From: Ursus arctos
Lineage: Eukaryota; Chordata; Mammalia; Carnivora; Ursidae
Length of the DNA stretch: 64,000 nucleotides
Direction: 5' to 3'
Assembly (NCBI RefSeq): GCF_023065955.2
Contig: NW_026622874.1
Span: 79,754,917 to 79,818,916 of the forward strand
Part shown: positions 45,249-57,763 of the stretch, piece by piece
Layout: each line of letters opens with the position of its first letter
How positions within the stretch are numbered: the first letter of the stretch is position 1
The notes under the pieces: generated by a model
Seen by the model: only the letters and a program-made list of their open reading frames with translations
Told to the model about the DNA's origin: nothing
Databases searched by the model: none
Made by a program: the position numbers and the translations under genes

Positions 45249-45422
45249 GTAGGGAGCGCGCTGTGAAACAGGGCAGCCTGACTTCTGCTGGGAAAGCACA
45301 CGGTGTCCTTCCCATTCCTGTGGGTGGTTATTGTGTGTCCTGGAGAGAATCACAAGCAGTACCTACGGACAGCAGGTTGTCTGAAGGGGTGACAGGTGGG
45401 TGTTTTCCTCAGATTCCCCCAG

Positions 45423-45568
45423 GCAGCAGGGCACCTGTCCCTGTGACAGGCGGAGCTCACGCCCGTCCCATCACTGCAGAACCTCCCCCGCCCCCCACCA
45501 CCGCCCAACTGAAGAGATGGGCCTGGAGGAGTCATGAGCCCCAGCTTCCTTCCCACCTTGACTCAGTG
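45423..45568 (+). CDS. TANGO1-like exon 14: proline-rich linker
   Basis: 146 bp, phase 1 to 0, 49 residues. It contains PVPVTGGAHARPITAEPPPP and TTAQLKRW, matching PSPVSGGE...LTVEPP and SATLNRR of TANGO1 in order. The acceptor is CAGATTCCCCCAG (45422) and the donor GTAAAG (45569). Its phase 0 end does not fit the phase 1 start of the next exon at 46187, but it does fit the phase 0 start of the B exons. Confidence 0.78.
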
Positions 45569-45984
45569 GTAAAGAGTTTTTGAGAAAAGAAAAAGACTAT
45601 TTGAAAAAAAGTCATTTATTTACTCTTTATGGAGGTTCCTTTATTTTGGTTTTCTTTGCAATCTGCTGTACTGCATTTATCAGTGAGATGTGTGCATTTT
45701 ACTCCTGTAATGTTATCAGTATGATGTCACAGCTTTACTTCTCAATCTCCTATTGTTTCTTTGCTCCCGACTATACGATCAGTCTACTCCATTTCTTCTG
45801 TTAAATATTTCCATAATAGTCAGTCACACATGCTAGGCCTCATCTGTAGACTGAAAGATTGAACCATGAGCCTCTGGCTTGAGGAAGAATGCATGCTGTT
45901 CATTTTGAGGGTTTATTCATTCGTAGTTGGTTTCCCCGGAGCAGTCTACTGCTGTTTCTTTAGCTATGAAAGCACCTGAAGCAG
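45569..45984. other. Intron between exon 14 and array edge
   Basis: An AT-rich stretch with no exon recognised and no array homology that I can see. Confidence 0.4.
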
Positions 45985-46317
45985 ATGGAGGACGGTGGTC
46001 CCTTCCTCGAGGGGGAGGGGCAGGTGTCCCCCTTGTCATCAGGGGTCAGCAGAGACATGAGGGAAATGCTCTGTGTCTAGGAAGGGACCCGAAAGTGGGA
46101 GAGGGTGGGACGTGGTGGGGGAGGGTTTGGAGGGTTGGGTTGAATTCTGCACAATTACAGTCTGAATAAACTTCCATGCATTCTAGGGCATTGGTCTGAT
46201 GCTGAAGCTGATGGGGCACCCATGAGGAACAACGGCACTGAGCCTAATAGACACCCTGGGATGTACAAGGTAACTACCGTGGCCTTTTCCACTTTTTCCA
46301 GAAACTTCCGATTTTGA
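45985..46317 (+). repeat. Diverged edge copy of the array (3' part of a unit)
   Basis: This resembles the last part of the 2.44 kb unit. GGTCAGCAGAGACATGAGGG matches GGTCAGCGGAGACCTGTGAG, and GGAAGGGACCCGAAAGTGGG matches GGAAGGGACCTGAGAGTGGG. It also carries an A-type exon. It is far more diverged than units inside the array, as expected at the old border of a tandem duplication. Confidence 0.8.
46187..46269 (+). CDS. Exon A0: founder or diverged copy of the array A exon
   Basis: 83 bp, exactly the length of the A exons, phase 1 to 0, encoding a start HWSDAEADGAPMRNNGTEP and ending GMYK. It aligns without gaps to the array A exon (GAQGDKGGTVPKKD in the middle) and to the PRWSAEASGK segment of TANGO1. 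The acceptor is CCATGCATTCTAG and the donor GTAACT. Its phase 1 start fits exon 13 (skipping 14) but not exon 14. Confidence 0.75.
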
Positions 46318-46501
46318 GCAACACCGTGTCCTGGCCTTGTGTCTGTTGGGTGGGTCGTCCAGTTTGTCTGTGGCGTCGTTCACCTCTCAAAACACAATAA
46401 GCTCACCCAGGGGCTGACAGGCTTCTCCGTTACAAATCATCATCTTTGGGGGCCTCTCCCAAAGCCACAGGTGGTTACAGGTGAAGGATGGCAGAACACT
46501 C

Positions 46502-46548
<47 letters not shown>

Positions 46549-47854
46549 CCCTGCTCACCCATAGTGCACAACGGGGAAATAACTCAAGGAACATGACAGC
46601 TCACTGCACATTGAAGTCTCTGGGCTGCCTGACTCCCATCGGGGTAGGTTTAGGTGCGATAGGTATTGTGTTCCTATTGGAGTTAGATAATTAACCTGTG
46701 ACAAGGTCTGTGGTCATCCTCACGACTGGAAACCAGGGGAAGCTCTCCGTCGACTTTTTATTATCTGCTATGCGGTTTGGAATGTGCTTAGATAGGCCAT
46801 GTTTCGTAAGTCATCCCTGTTTTACTTCTGCTGGTAAACGTGCTATACAGAATCCCTCTCCTTGTACCCTTTCCACAACTATTTTGCCTGATCAAAGCTG
46901 TTAGTGTCGTGTCGCAAAACACACTGTGACACACACTTTCTGAAGGGGGGATGTTAGCGATTATCTGCATGACCGGTGCCCCACAAGCCCTTCGGTTGGG
47001 CTTCTAGGAGCAGGTCGTTTGGTCCTAAGTCACAGTGAGAGCAGGTTTCTTCTCTCATCACACGTTCTCGAGTTTTCCACCGGAAAGCATATACAGTTTT
47101 GTGGATTCTCTAACTTATGCTTCCCATCTTAATTTCCTATTGGACTAAATTACTCTGGAACTCAGTGTGCTGAAATGTCCGAGTGACTGTGTTTTAAGAT
47201 AAGCACAGCTGCTGAGTTATAGAAGGGTTATTGGTATCACGTTCCTTTTGGAAAACACTTTTCCAATTCCCCTGTCAGATCACAGGCCCCTAATTCCTCA
47301 AGTGTGTTTGTGGCCATGGCCAGAAACTGCAGAGAGCAGAAGACCCTTGTGTCAGGAAGTGAGGCAGCGTGGGGACAGTCAGGGGCTTGCAGGCAAAGGA
47401 TTCACCTCGAGTGGCTCGGATTCCTGAGAAGAAAGGGCAGTTTCATCACATTCTCTCTCTTGTTAACAAACCAAAATATTCTGTGTGGTTGAGGAGGAAA
47501 GATGAAGTGTTGTCCAGGATCCCGATGCCTCCGTGTCTGGAGTGTCCTGCCTTCACTAGTTTGCCATGCTCCTTTTTCATCTTTGAAGATGCTACTTCTT
47601 GCTAGTGACCATTGGCAGACATGGTTAGTGATGTTTGGTGACAGTAGGTTATTCCTGTAATATCCATTCCCCTCTCCCCCCTTGTTATAGTTGGCAGCAG
47701 TGGGGAGGGGTCAAGTTCTCTAGCACGGATGCGGCTCTGCTGGAACGTGGTATTGGAGAAGGAGGCAGATGCTGAGAGCTCTTTCTTTGGGTTTCATCTC
47801 TTGGTGTTACAACTTCTGTCTGTCTCACCAAACTATTTTCCTGTCTGTCTGCAG

Positions 47855-48008
47855 GTGGGTCCAGATGTGAGAGGGTTTCCTCGGCCCACCTGCATGCCCT
47901 GCCCTATGGACCAAACTTTACCAGGCTTCATTGGCTGTGGGCCACCTCAGCCTCCTCCACCTTGGTCGACATGCGGGCCTCCCCTGCCCCTCGTTCCGCC
48001 ACCATGTG
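47855..48008 (+). CDS. Exon B1: proline-rich module
   Basis: The acceptor TTTTCCTGTCTGTCTGCAG is strong and the donor is GTAAGA. It encodes 51 residues plus one base: VGPDVRGFPRPTCMPCP near the start, GCGPPQPPPPWSTCGPP in the middle and PLPLVPPPC at the end. It contains one PPPP and one PPP run and five cysteines. TANGO1 has a comparable GPPPFPGVPL---P-P-GPPPQLCGPF stretch in its Sec23-binding tail. This is the first B copy; there is no B exon before it. Confidence 0.88.
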
Positions 48009-48598
48009 GTAAGATGATCTGGATTGCATGATGTGAGTTGTAGCGCGTATTCATCGTGTGACTACATGTGTCGGTGGAGAAGATGTAGAGGAGGTACCAC
48101 GAGGCTTTGCAATGCAAGGATCAACCTGAGTGAGGACACAGGAACATTCCTCAACTTTCTGTGGACATCCATTTCGTGGACTGTCTCGTTTCACCATACA
48201 GAACTGGGCAGCAGGGGTCTGCCATTGAGAAGAAGTGTGACATTGTGCAATAGACAGACATAAAAGCATTGCCCAGGTGCCCTGCACACACATGATGTTT
48301 TGGGCTCTGGGCTTAATGGAGCACAGTCTTTACATCACTTGCATGTGTGGAGGCCCCAGTTGTCCAGCGTTATTGATTAGTTCTGAAATCATCTCTACTG
48401 TGCGGAGTGGTCATCTCCCCAAGGGTGAGGGACTGGTCTCTCCTTTGTCCACAGAGGTCAGCGGAGACCTGTGAGAAACGCTCTGCATCTGGAAGGGACC
48501 TGAGAGTGGGAGAGTAGAACAGGCTGGGGCAGGTGTAGAGCTTTGGCTTGAATCTTGCGTGGCCAACACCCGTCTGAATCCACCTCTGTCTCTTCTAG

Positions 48599-48681
48599 GG
48601 CCTCGGTCCAATTCAGAAACCTGTGGCGCTCAAGGGGACAAAGGTGGCACCGTGCCCAAGAAGGACCCAGAGAAGGACAAG
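48599..48681 (+). CDS. Exon A1: linker module
   Basis: The acceptor is CACCTCTGTCTCTTCTAG and the donor GTAAAT. Together with the last base of B it encodes 28 residues, GPRSNSETCGAQGDKGG then TVPKKDPEKDK, a polar, lysine-rich linker ending in phase 0 so that the next B can follow directly. Confidence 0.87.
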
Positions 48682-48939
48682 GTAAATACGGTGGCTGTTT
48701 CCAGTTGTAACCATTTCTGGAATCCTGTTCCTGTCTGGGCAGCACCGTGTCCTGGCCTTGTGTCTGTTGGGTGGGTCATCCAGTTTGTCTGTGGCGTCGT
48801 TCACCTCTCAAATACAAGCAGTTCACGCAGGGGCTGACAGGCTTCTCCGTCACAAATCATCATCTTTGGGGGCCTCTCCCAAAGCCACAGGTGGTTAGCG
48901 GTGAAGGATGGCAGAACACTCACTGTGTGTGTGTCTTGT

Positions 48940-48985
<46 letters not shown>

Positions 48986-50291
48986 CCCTGCTCACCCATA
49001 GCGCACGTGGGGGAAATAACTCAAGGAAGCTGACAGCTCACTGCACACTGAAGTCTCTGGGCTGCCTGATTGCCACTGGGGTATGTACAGGTGCGATACG
49101 TATTGTGTTCGTATTGCGGTTAGATGATTAACCTGTGACAAGGTCTGTGGTCATCCTCACGACTGGAAACTAGGGGAAGCTCTCCGTGCATTTTTTATTA
49201 TCTGCTTTGCGGTTTGGAATGTGCTTAGATAGGCCATGTTTCGTAAGTCATCCCTGTTTTACTTCTGCTGGTAAACGTGCTATACAGAATCCCTCTCCTT
49301 GTACCCTTTCCACAACTATTTTGCCTGATCAAAGCTGTTAGTGTCGTGTCGCAAAACACACTGTGACACACACTTTCTGAAGGGGGGATGTTAGCGATTA
49401 TCTGCATGACCGGTGCCCCACAAGCCCTTCGGTTGGGCTTCTAGGAGCAGGTCGTTTGGTCCTAAGTCACAGTGAGAGCAGGTTTCTTCTCTCATCACAC
49501 GTTCTCGAGTTTTCCATCGGAAAGCATATACAGTTTTGTGGATTCTCTAACTTATGCTTCCCATCTTAATTTCCTATTGGACAAAATTACTCTGGAACTC
49601 AGTGTGCTGAAGTGTCCGAGTGACTGTGTTTTAAGATAAGCACAGCTGCTGAGTTATAGAAGGGTTATTGGTATCACGTTCCTTTTGGAAAACACTTTTC
49701 CAATTCCCCTGTCAGATCACAGGCCCCTAATTCCTCAAGTGTGTTTGTGGCCATGGCCAGAAACTGCAGAGAGCAGAAGACCCTTGTGTCAGGAAGTGAG
49801 GCAGCGTGGGGACAGTCAGGGGCTTGCAGGCAAAGGATTCACCTCGAGTGGCTCGGATTCCTGAGAAGAAAGGGCAGTTTCATCACATTCTCTCTCTTGT
49901 TAACAAACCAAAATATTCTGTGTGGTTGAGGAGGAAAGATGAAGTGTTGTCCAGGATCCCGATGCCTCCGTGTCTGGAGTGTCCTGCCTTCACTAGTTTG
50001 CCATGCTCCTTTTTCATCTTTGAAGATGCTACTTCTTGCTAGTGACCATTGGCAGACATGGGTAGTGATGTTTGGTGACAGTAGGTTATTCCTGTAATAT
50101 CCATTCCCCTCTCCCCCCTTGTTATAGTTGGCAGCAGTGGGGAGGGGTCAAGTTCTCTAGCACGGATGCGGCTCTGCTGGAACGTGGTATTGGAGAAGGA
50201 GGCAGATGCTGAGAGCTCTTTCTTTGGGTTTCATCTCTTGGTGTTACAACTTCTGTCTGTCTCACCAAACTATTTTCCTGTCTGTCTGCAG

Positions 50292-50445
50292 GTGGGTCCA
50301 GATGTGAGAGGGTTTCCTCGGCCCACCTGCATGCCCTGCCCTATGGACCAAACTTTACCAGGCTTCATTGGCTGTGGGCCACCTCAGCCTCCTCCACCTT
50401 GGTCGACATGCGGGCCTCCCCTGCCCCTCGTTCCGCCACCATGTG
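50292..50445 (+). CDS. Exon B2
   Basis: Identical in protein to B1, with the same splice sites. Confidence 0.88.
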
Positions 50446-51035
50446 GTAAGATGATCTGGATTGCATGATGTGAGTTGTAGCGCGTATTCATCGTGTGACT
50501 ACATGTGTCGGTGGAGAAGATGTAGAGGAGGTACCACGAGGCTTTGCAATGCAAGGATCAACCTGAGTGAGGACACAGGAACATTCCTCAACTTTCTGTG
50601 GACATCCATTTCGTGGACTGTCTCGTTTCACCATACAGAACTGGGCAGCAGGGGTCTGCCATTGAGAAGAAGTGTGACATTGTGCAATAGACAGACATAA
50701 AAGCATTGCCCAGGTGCCCTGCACACACATGATGTTTTGGGCTCTGGGCTTAATGGAGCACAGTCTTTACATCACTTGCATGTGTGGAGGCCCCAGTTGT
50801 CCAGCGTTATTGATTAGTTCTGAAATCATCTCTACTGTGCGGAGTGGTCATCTCCCCAAGGGTGAGGGACTGGTCTCTCCTTTGTCCACAGAGGTCAGCG
50901 GAGACCTGTGAGAAACGCTCTGCATCTGGAAGGGACCTGAGAGTGGGAGAGTAGAACAGGCTGGGGCAGGTGTAGAGCTTTGGCTTGAATCTTGCGTGGC
51001 CAACACCCGTCTGAATCCACCTCTGTCTCTTCTAG

Positions 51036-51118
51036 GGCCTCGGTCCAATTCAGAAACCTGTGGCGCTCAAGGGGACAAAGGTGGCACCGTGCCCAAGAAG
51101 GACCCAGAGAAGGACAAG
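51036..51118 (+). CDS. Exon A2
   Basis: Identical in protein to A1; both splice sites are intact. Confidence 0.87.
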
Positions 51119-51376
51119 GTAAATACGGTGGCTGTTTCCAGTTGTAACCATTTCTGGAATCCTGTTCCTGTCTGGGCAGCACCGTGTCCTGGCCTTGTGT
51201 CTGTTGGGTGGGTCATCCAGTTTGTCTGTGGCGTCGTTCACCTCTCAAATACAAGCAGTTCACGCAGGGGCTGACAGGCTTCTCCGTTACAAATCATCAT
51301 CTTTGGGGGCCTCTCCCAAAGCCACAGGTGGTTAGCGGTGAAGGATGGCAGAACACTCACTGTGTGTGTGTCTTGT

Positions 51377-51424
<48 letters not shown>

Positions 51425-52730
51425 CCCTGCTCACCCATAGCGCACGTGGGGGAAATAACTCAAGGAAGCTGACAGCTCACTGCACACTGAAGTCTCTGGG
51501 CTGCCTGATTGCCACTGGGGTATGTACAGGTGCGATACGTATTGTGTTCGTATTGCGGTTAGATGATTAACCTGTGACAAGGTCTGTGGTCATCCTCACG
51601 ACTGGAAACTAGGGGAAGCTCTCCGTGCATTTTTTATTATCTGCTTTGCGGTTTGGAATGTGCTTAGATAGGCCATGTTTCGTAAGTCATCCCTGTTTTA
51701 CTTCTGCTGGTAAACGTGCTATACAGAATCCCTCTCCTTGTACCCTTTCCACAACTATTTTGCCTGATCAAAGCTGTTAGTGTCGTGTCGCAAAACACAC
51801 TGTGACACACACTTTCTGAAGGGGGGCTGTTAGCGATTATCTGCATGACCGGTGCCCCACAAGCCCTTCGGTTGGGCTTCTAGGAGCAGGTCATTTGGTC
51901 CTAAGTCACAGTGAGAGCAGGTTTCTTCTCTCATCACACGTTCTCGAGTTTTCCACCGCAAAGCATATACAGTTTTGTGGATTCTCTAACTTATGCTTCC
52001 CATCTTAATTTCCTATTGGACAAAATTACTCTGGAACTCAGTGTGCTGAAATGTCCGAGTGACTGTGTTTTAAGATAAGCACAGCTGCTGAGTTATAGAA
52101 GGGTTATTGGTATCACGTTCCTTTTGGAAAACACTTTTCCAATTCCCCTGTCAGATCACAGGCCCCTAATTCCTCAAGTGTGTTTGTGGCCATGGCCAGA
52201 AACTGCAGAGAGCAGAAGACCCTTGTGTCAGGAAGTGAGGCAGCGTGGGGACAGTCAGGGGCTTGCAGGCAAAGGATTCACCTCGAGTGGCTCGGATTCC
52301 TGAGAAGAAAGGGCAGTTTCATCACATTCTCTCTCTTGTTAACAAACCAAAATATTCTGTGTGGTTGAGGAGGAAAGATGAAGTGTTGTCCAGGATCCCG
52401 ATGCCTCCGTGTCTGGAGTGTCCTGCCTTCACTAGTTTGCCATGCTCCTTTTTCATCTTTGAAGATGCTACTTCTTGCTAGTGACCATTGGCAGACATGG
52501 GTAGTGATGTTTGGTGACAGTAGGTTATTCCTGTAATATCCATTCCCCTCTCCCCCCTTGTTATAGTTGGCAGCAGTGGGGAGGGGTCAAGTTCTCTAGC
52601 ACGGATGCGGCTCTGCTGGAACGTGGTATTGGAGAAGGAGGCAGATGCTGAGAGCTCTTTCTTTGGGTTTCATCTCTTGGTGTTACAACTTCTGTCTGTC
52701 TCACCAAACTATTTTCCTGTCTGTCTGCAG

Positions 52731-52884
52731 GTGGGTCCAGATGTGAGAGGGTTTCCTCGGCCCACCTGCATGCCCTGCCCTATGGACCAAACTTTACCAG
52801 GCTTCATTGGCTGTGGGCCACCTCAGCCTCCTCCACCTTGGTCGACATGCGGGCCTCCCCTGCCCCTCGTTCCGCCACCATGTG
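52731..52884 (+). CDS. Exon B3
   Basis: No coding change relative to B1. Confidence 0.88.
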
Positions 52885-53474
52885 GTAAGATGATCTGGAT
52901 TGCATGATGTGAGTTGTAGCGCGTATTCATCGTGTGACTACATGTGTCGGTGGAGAAGATGTAGAGGAGGTACCACGAGGCTTTGCAATGCAAGGATCAA
53001 CCTGAGTGAGGACACAGGAACATTCCTCAACTTTCTGTGGACATCCATTTCGTGGACTGTCTCGTTTCACCATACAGAACTGGGCAGCAGGGGTCTGCCA
53101 TTGAGAAGAAGTGTGACATTGTGCAATAGACAGACATAAAAGCATTGCCCAGGTGCCCTGCACACACATGATGTTTTGGGCTCTGGGCTTAATGGAGCAC
53201 AGTCTTTACATCACTTGCATGTGTGGAGGCCCCAGTTGTCCAGCGTTATTGATTAGTTCTGAAATCATCTCTACTGTGCGGAGTGGTCATCTCCCCAAGG
53301 GTGAGGGACTGGTCTCTCCTTTGTCCACAGAGGTCAGCGGAGACCTGTGAGAAACGCTCTGCATCTGGAAGGGACCTGAGAGTGGGAGAGTAGAACAGGC
53401 TGGGGCAGGTGTAGAGCTTTGGCTTGAATCTTGCGTGGCCAACACCCGTCTGAATCCACCTCTGTCTCTTCTAG

Positions 53475-53557
53475 GGCCTCGGTCCAATTCAGAAACCTGT
53501 GGCGCTCAAGGGGACAAAGGTGGCACCGTGCCCAAGAAGGACCCAGAGAAGGACAAG
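53475..53557 (+). CDS. Exon A3
   Basis: No coding change relative to A1. Confidence 0.87.
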
Positions 53558-53815
53558 GTAAATACGGTGGCTGTTTCCAGTTGTAACCATTTCTGGAATC
53601 CTGTTCCTGTCTGGGCAGCACCGTGTCCTGGCCTTGTGTCTGTTGGGTGGGTCATCCAGTTTGTCTGTGGCGTCGTTCACCTCTCAAATACAAGCAGTTC
53701 ACGCAGGGGCTGACAGGCTTCTCCGTTACAAATCATCATCTTTGGGGGCCTCTCCCAAAGCCACAGGTGGTTAGCGGTGAAGGATGGCAGAACACTCACT
53801 GTGTGTGTGTCTTGT

Positions 53816-53867
<52 letters not shown>

Positions 53868-55173
53868 CCCTGCTCACCCATAGCGCACGTGGGGGAAATA
53901 ACTCAAGGAAGCTGACAGCTCACTGCACACTGAAGTCTCTGGGCTGCCTGATTGCCACTGGGGTATGTACAGGTGCGATACGTATTGTGTTCGTATTGCG
54001 GTTAGATGATTAACCTGTGACAAGGTCTGTGGTCATCCTCACGACTGGAAACTAGGGGAAGCTCTCCGTGCATTTTTTATTATCTGCTTTGCGGTTTGGA
54101 ATGTGCTTAGATAGGCCATGTTTCGTAAGTCATCCCTGTTTTACTTCTGCTGGTAAACGTGCTATACAGAATCCCTCTCCTTGTACCCTTTCCACAACTA
54201 TTTTGCCTGATCAAAGCTGTTAGTGTCGTGTCGCAAAACACACTGTGACACACACTTTCTGAAGGGGGGCTGTTAGCGATTATCTGCATGACCGGTGCCC
54301 CACAAGCCCTTCGGTTGGGCTTCTAGGAGCAGGTCATTTGGTCCTAAGTCACAGTGAGAGCAGGTTTCTTCTCTCATCACACGTTCTCGAGTTTTCCACC
54401 GCAAAGCATATACAGTTTTGTGGATTCTCTAACTTATGCTTCCCATCTTAATTTCCTATTGGACAAAATTACTCTGGAACTCAGTGTGCTGAAATGTCCG
54501 AGTGACTGTGTTTTAAGATAAGCACAGCTGCTGAGTTATAGAAGGGTTATTGGTATCACGTTCCTTTTGGAAAACACTTTTCCAATTCCCCTGTCAGATC
54601 ACAGGCCCCTAATTCCTCAAGTGTGTTTGTGGCCATGGCCAGAAACTGCAGAGAGCAGAAGACCCCTGTGTCAGGAAGTGAGGCAGCGTGGGGACAGTCA
54701 GGGGCTTGCAGGCAAAGGATTCACCTCGAGTGGCTCGGATTCCTGAGAAGAAAGGGCAGTTTCATCACATTCTCTCTCTTGTTAACAAACCAAAATATTC
54801 TGTGTGGTTGAAGAGGAAAGATGAAGTGTTGTCCAGGATCCCGATGCCTCCGTGTCTGGAGTGTCCTGCCTTCACTAGTTTGCCATGCTCCTTTTTCATC
54901 TTTGAAGATGCTACTTCTTGCTAGTGACCATTGGCAGACATGGTTAGTGATGTTTGGTGACAGTAGGTTATTCCTGTAATATCCATTCCCCTCTCCCCCC
55001 TTGTTATAGTTGGCAGCAGTGGGGAGGGGTCAAGTTCTCTAGCACGGATGCGGCTCTGCTGGAACGTGGTATTGGAGAAGGAGGCAGATGCTGAGAGCTC
55101 TTTCTTTGGGTTTCATCTCTTGGTGTTACAACTTCTGTCTGTCTCACCAAACTATTTTCCTGTCTGTCTGCAG

Positions 55174-55327
55174 GTGGGTCCAGATGTGAGAGGGTTTCCT
55201 CGGCCCACCTGCATGCCCTGCCCTATGGACCAAACTTTACCAGGCTTCATTGGCTGTGGGCCACCTCAGCCTCCTCCACCTTGGTCGACATGCGGGCCTC
55301 CCCTGCCCCTCGTTCCGCCACCATGTG
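55174..55327 (+). CDS. Exon B4
   Basis: The protein sequence equals B1. Confidence 0.88.
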
Positions 55328-55917
55328 GTAAGATGATCTGGATTGCATGATGTGAGTTGTAGCGCGTATTCATCGTGTGACTACATGTGTCGGTGGAGAA
55401 GATGTAGAGGAGGTACCACGAGGCTTTGCAATGCAAGGATCAACCTGAGTGAGGACACAGGAACATTCCTCAACTTTCTGTGGACATCCATTTCGTGGAC
55501 TGTCTCGTTTCACCATACAGAACTGGGCAGCAGGGGTCTGCCATTGAGAAGAAGTGTGACATTGTGCAATAGACAGACATAAAAGCATTGCCCAGGTGCC
55601 CTGCACACACATGATGTTTTGGGCTCTGGGCTTAATGGAGCACAGTCTTTACATCACTTGCATGTGTGGAGGCCCCAGTTGTCCAGCGTTATTGATTAGT
55701 TCTGAAATCATCTCTACTGTGCGGAGTGGTCATCTCCCCAAGGGTGAGGGACTGGTCTCTCCTTTGTCCACAGAGGTCAGCGGAGACCTGTGAGAAACGC
55801 TCTGCATCTGGAAGGGACCTGAGAGTGGGAGAGTAGAACAGGCTGGGGCAGGTGTAGAGCTTTGGCTTGAATCTTGCGTGGCCAACACCCGTCTGAATCC
55901 ACCTCTGTCTCTTCTAG

Positions 55918-56000
55918 GGCCTCGGTCCAATTCAGAAACCTGTGGCGCTCAAGGGGACAAAGGTGGCACCGTGCCCAAGAAGGACCCAGAGAAGGACAAG
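55918..56000 (+). CDS. Exon A4
   Basis: The protein sequence equals A1. Confidence 0.87.
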
Positions 56001-56258
56001 GTAAATACGGTGGCTGTTTCCAGTTGTAACCATTTCTGGAATCCTGTTCCTGTCTGGGCAGCACCGTGTCCTGGCCTTGTGTCTGTTGGGTGGGTCATCC
56101 AGTTTGTCTGTGGCGTCGTTCACCTCTCAAATACAAGCAGTTCACGTAGGGGCTGACAGGCTTCTCCGTTACAAATCATCATCTTTGGGGGCCTCTCCCA
56201 AAGCCACAGGTGGTTAGCGGTGAAGGATGGCAGAACACTCACTGTGTGTGTGTCTTGT

Positions 56259-56297
<39 letters not shown>

Positions 56298-57609
56298 TGT
56301 ACCCCTGCTCACCCATAGCGCACGTGGGGGAAATAACTCAAGGAAGCTGACAGCTCACTGCACACTGAAGTCTCTGGGCTGCCTGATTCCCACTGGGGTA
56401 TGTACAGGTCCGATACGTATTGTGTTCGTTATTGCGGTTAGATGATTAACCTGTGACAAGGTCTGTGGTCATCCTCACGACTGGAAACTAGGGGAAGCTC
56501 TCTGTGCATTTTTTATTATCTGCTTTGCGGTTTGGAATGTGCTTAGATAGGCCATGTTTCGTAAGTCATCCCTGTTTTACTTCTGCTGGTAAACGTGCTA
56601 TACAGAATCCCTCTCCTTGTACCCTTTCCACAACTATTTTGCCTGATCAAAGCTGTTAGTGTCGTGTCGCAAAACACACTGTGACACACACTTTCTGAAG
56701 GGGGGATGTTAGCGATTATCTGCATGACCGGTGCCCCACAAGCCCTTCGGTTGGGCTTCTAGGAGCAGGTCGTTTGGTCCTAAGTCACAGTGAGAGCAGG
56801 TTTCTTCTCTCATCACACGTTCTCGAGTTTTCCACCGGAAAGCATATACAGTTTTGTGGATTCCCTAACTTATGCTTCCCATCTTAATTTCCTATTGGAC
56901 AAAATTACTCTGGAACTCAGTGTGCTGAAATGTCCGAGTGACTGTGTTTTAAGATAAGCACAGCTGCTGAGTTATAGAAGGGTTATTGGTATCACGTTCC
57001 TTTTGGAAAACACTTTTCCAATTCCCCTGTCAGATCACAGGCCCCTAATTCCTCAAGTGTGTTTGTGGCCATGGCCAGAAACTGCAGAGAGCAGAAGACC
57101 CTTGTGTCAGGAAGTGAGGCAGCGTGGGGACAGTCAGGGGCTTGCAGGCAAAGGATTCACCTCGAGTGGCTCGGATTCCTGAGAAGAAAGGGCAGTTTCA
57201 TCACATTCTCTCTCTTGTTAACAAACCAAAATATTCTGTGTGGTTGAGGAGGAAAGATGAAGTGTTGTCCAGGATCCCGATGCCTCCGTGTCTGGAGTGT
57301 CCTGCCTTCACTAGTTTGCCATGCTCCTTTTTCATCTTTGAAGATGCTACTTCTTGCTAGTGACCATTGGCAGACATGGTTAGTGATGTTTGGTGACAGT
57401 AGGTTATTCCTGTAATATCCATTCCCCTCTCCCCCCTTGTTATAGTTGGCAGCAGTGGGGAGGGGTCAAGTTCTCTAGCACGGATGCGGCTCTGCTGGAA
57501 CGTGGTATTGGAGAAGGAGGCAGATGCTGAGAGCTCTTTCTTTGGGTTTCATCTCTTGGTGTTACAACTTCTGTCTGTCTCACCAAACTATTTTCCTGTC
57601 TGTCTGCAG

Positions 57610-57763
57610 GTGGGTCCAGATGTGAGAGGGTTTCCTCGGCCCACCTGCATGCCCTGCCCTATGGACCAAACTTTACCAGGCTTCATTGGCTGTGGGCCAC
57701 CTCAGCCTCCTCCACCTTGGTCGACATGCGGGCCTCCCCTGCCCCTCGTTCCGCCACCATGTG
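57610..57763 (+). CDS. Exon B5
   Basis: Unchanged in protein relative to B1. Confidence 0.88.

Larger units (their letters stand above)
46318..48738 (+). repeat. Array unit 1
   Basis: Its first ~470 bp carry many substitutions relative to the other units (for example TCGTCCAG for TCATCCAG, ACAATAAGCTCACCC for ACAAGCAGTTCACGC); from about 46790 it is nearly identical to the rest. The GT tract at 46504-46546 is pure, without the CTT and TTT interruptions found in later units. It holds B1 and A1. Confidence 0.95.
48739..51175 (+). repeat. Array unit 2
   Basis: The GT tract is at 48924-48983 (60 bp). Diagnostic bases are CTCCGTCACAAATC at about 48846 and a CCATCGGAAAGC variant near 49516. Its first ~600 bp match the partial unit 8. 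It holds B2 and A2. Confidence 0.95.
51176..53614 (+). repeat. Array unit 3
   Basis: The GT tract is at 51361-51422. Diagnostic variants shared only with unit 4 are GGGGGGCTGTTAGCG, AGCAGGTCATTTGG and CCACCGCAAAGC, so units 3 and 4 are sisters. It holds B3 and A3. Confidence 0.95.
53615..56057 (+). repeat. Array unit 4
   Basis: The GT tract is at 53800-53865. It shares the unit 3 variants. Private variants include CCCCTGTGTCAGG at about 54663 and GGTTGAAGAGG at about 54807. It holds B4 and A4. Confidence 0.95.

Noticed and set aside
33895..46269. Assignment to cTAGE5/MIA2 rather than TANGO1/MIA3
   Set aside because: Motifs WRTVLA, NVKN-D, MQDQLQ, IAVHEKNA--NWIKAR and SPPRRG follow TANGO1 more closely than cTAGE5, although the families are related. 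The coiled coil is too short to be MIA3 itself, so a paralogue is preferred.
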